DNA of 6,561 bases from assembly GCA_035574175.1 (NCBI GenBank), contig DATLZB010000121.1:1-6561 (forward strand). Reading direction: 5' to 3'. Position 1 is the stretch's first letter. Every line of letters starts with the position of its first letter. This document shows positions 6,335 to 6,561 of this stretch, piece by piece. Made by a program: the position numbers and the translations under genes. Origin of the DNA: DATLZB01 sp035574175. Its GTDB lineage: Bacteria > Pseudomonadota > Alphaproteobacteria > Rhizobiales > Hyphomicrobiaceae. Under the pieces are notes generated by a model, which saw only the letters and a program-made list of their open reading frames with translations, was not told where the DNA came from and searched no databases.

Positions 6335-6561
6335 ATGCCCCAGAAGCCCAACCAACCGGTTCACCTCGGCCGATCCGCGCCGATCCCGCCGTCGCCGGAG
6401 GAGGCCGTGCTCGACCGCGTGCCGAACCCGCATCCTGACACCCACTACGTCGCCCGCTTCACGGCGCCGGAGTTCACCGCTCTCTGTCCGGTAACGGGCC
6501 AGCCCGACTTCGCGCACCTCGTGATCGACTATGTGCCGGGCGCGTGGCTGCGCGAGTCCAA
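6335..6561 (+). CDS. queF: NADPH-dependent preQ0 reductase QueF (partial, 5' part)
   Basis: The first 75 codons and two bases of a gene cut by the right edge. QueF reduces the nitrile of preQ0 to the amine of preQ1, the precursor inserted into tRNA by Tgt. The active-site block CPVTGQPDFA is at 51-60: Cys51 matches the nucleophile that forms a thioimide with preQ0, and Asp58 the general acid seven residues later. ETDYVPG-like sequence follows as IDYVPGAWLRES (64-75), where the QueF family motif (the E-S/L-K-S/A-x-K type) begins; the rest is outside. The short lead before the active site fits the unimodular YkvM-like type of about 150 residues rather than the longer E. coli type. The ATG at 6335 has GGAG 8 nt upstream. 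It is divergently transcribed from yhhQ with 199 nt between, containing candidate promoters for both. Confidence 0.93.
   Translation, partial: MPQKPNQPVHLGRSAPIPPSPEEAVLDRVPNPHPDTHYVARFTAPEFTALCPVTGQPDFAHLVIDYVPGAWLRES

Noticed and set aside
6136..6351. N-terminal extension of the YhhQ transporter
   Set aside because: The 72 extra residues are Arg/Ser-rich with no similarity, would overlap the queF start, and the conserved protein begins at the ATG at 6135.

Overview
This is a GC-rich (clearly above 60% by eye), densely coded stretch of bacterial chromosome, most likely from an alphaproteobacterium. The main reasons are the same-strand order eno, ftsB-like gene, pdhA, pdhB, which is typical of that class, and the architecture of PdhB, an E1 beta subunit that appears to carry its own N-terminal lipoyl domain. 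A more exact placement (Rhodospirillales/Reyranella-like or Hyphomicrobiales) is only a guess. No rRNA, tRNA, insertion sequence, CRISPR array or phage gene was seen.

Left part, 1-3775, all on the minus strand and therefore read right to left: enolase (eno), an FtsB/DivIC-type septum formation initiator, pyruvate dehydrogenase E1 alpha (pdhA), a small VOC (glyoxalase-fold) protein, and the start of pdhB, which runs off the left edge. Enolase and pyruvate dehydrogenase are the ends of lower glycolysis: enolase makes phosphoenolpyruvate, and PDH converts pyruvate to acetyl-CoA. The VOC gene wedged between pdhA and pdhB, with gaps of 13 and 29 nt, is the odd member. A 390-nt non-coding stretch (3776-4165) separates eno from the divergent queC.

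Right part, 4166-6561, centres on the queuosine tRNA-modification pathway. queC (preQ0 synthase) is on the plus strand and overlaps a small conserved-looking hypothetical gene. Converging on them from the right, on the minus strand, are a YhhQ-family queuosine precursor transporter and, three bases behind it, a broken glyoxalase-superfamily gene (a deletion with frameshift, plus an amber codon). Divergent from the transporter is queF (preQ0 reductase), cut by the right edge. The window therefore holds the enzymes making and reducing preQ0 together with a probable preQ0/preQ1 importer.

Nothing here is a clearly new system. The points most worth a second look are the VOC gene inside the pdh operon, the glyoxalase pseudogene, the synthesis-plus-uptake queuosine group with its small partner ORF, and the inverted repeats upstream of queC and pdhA.
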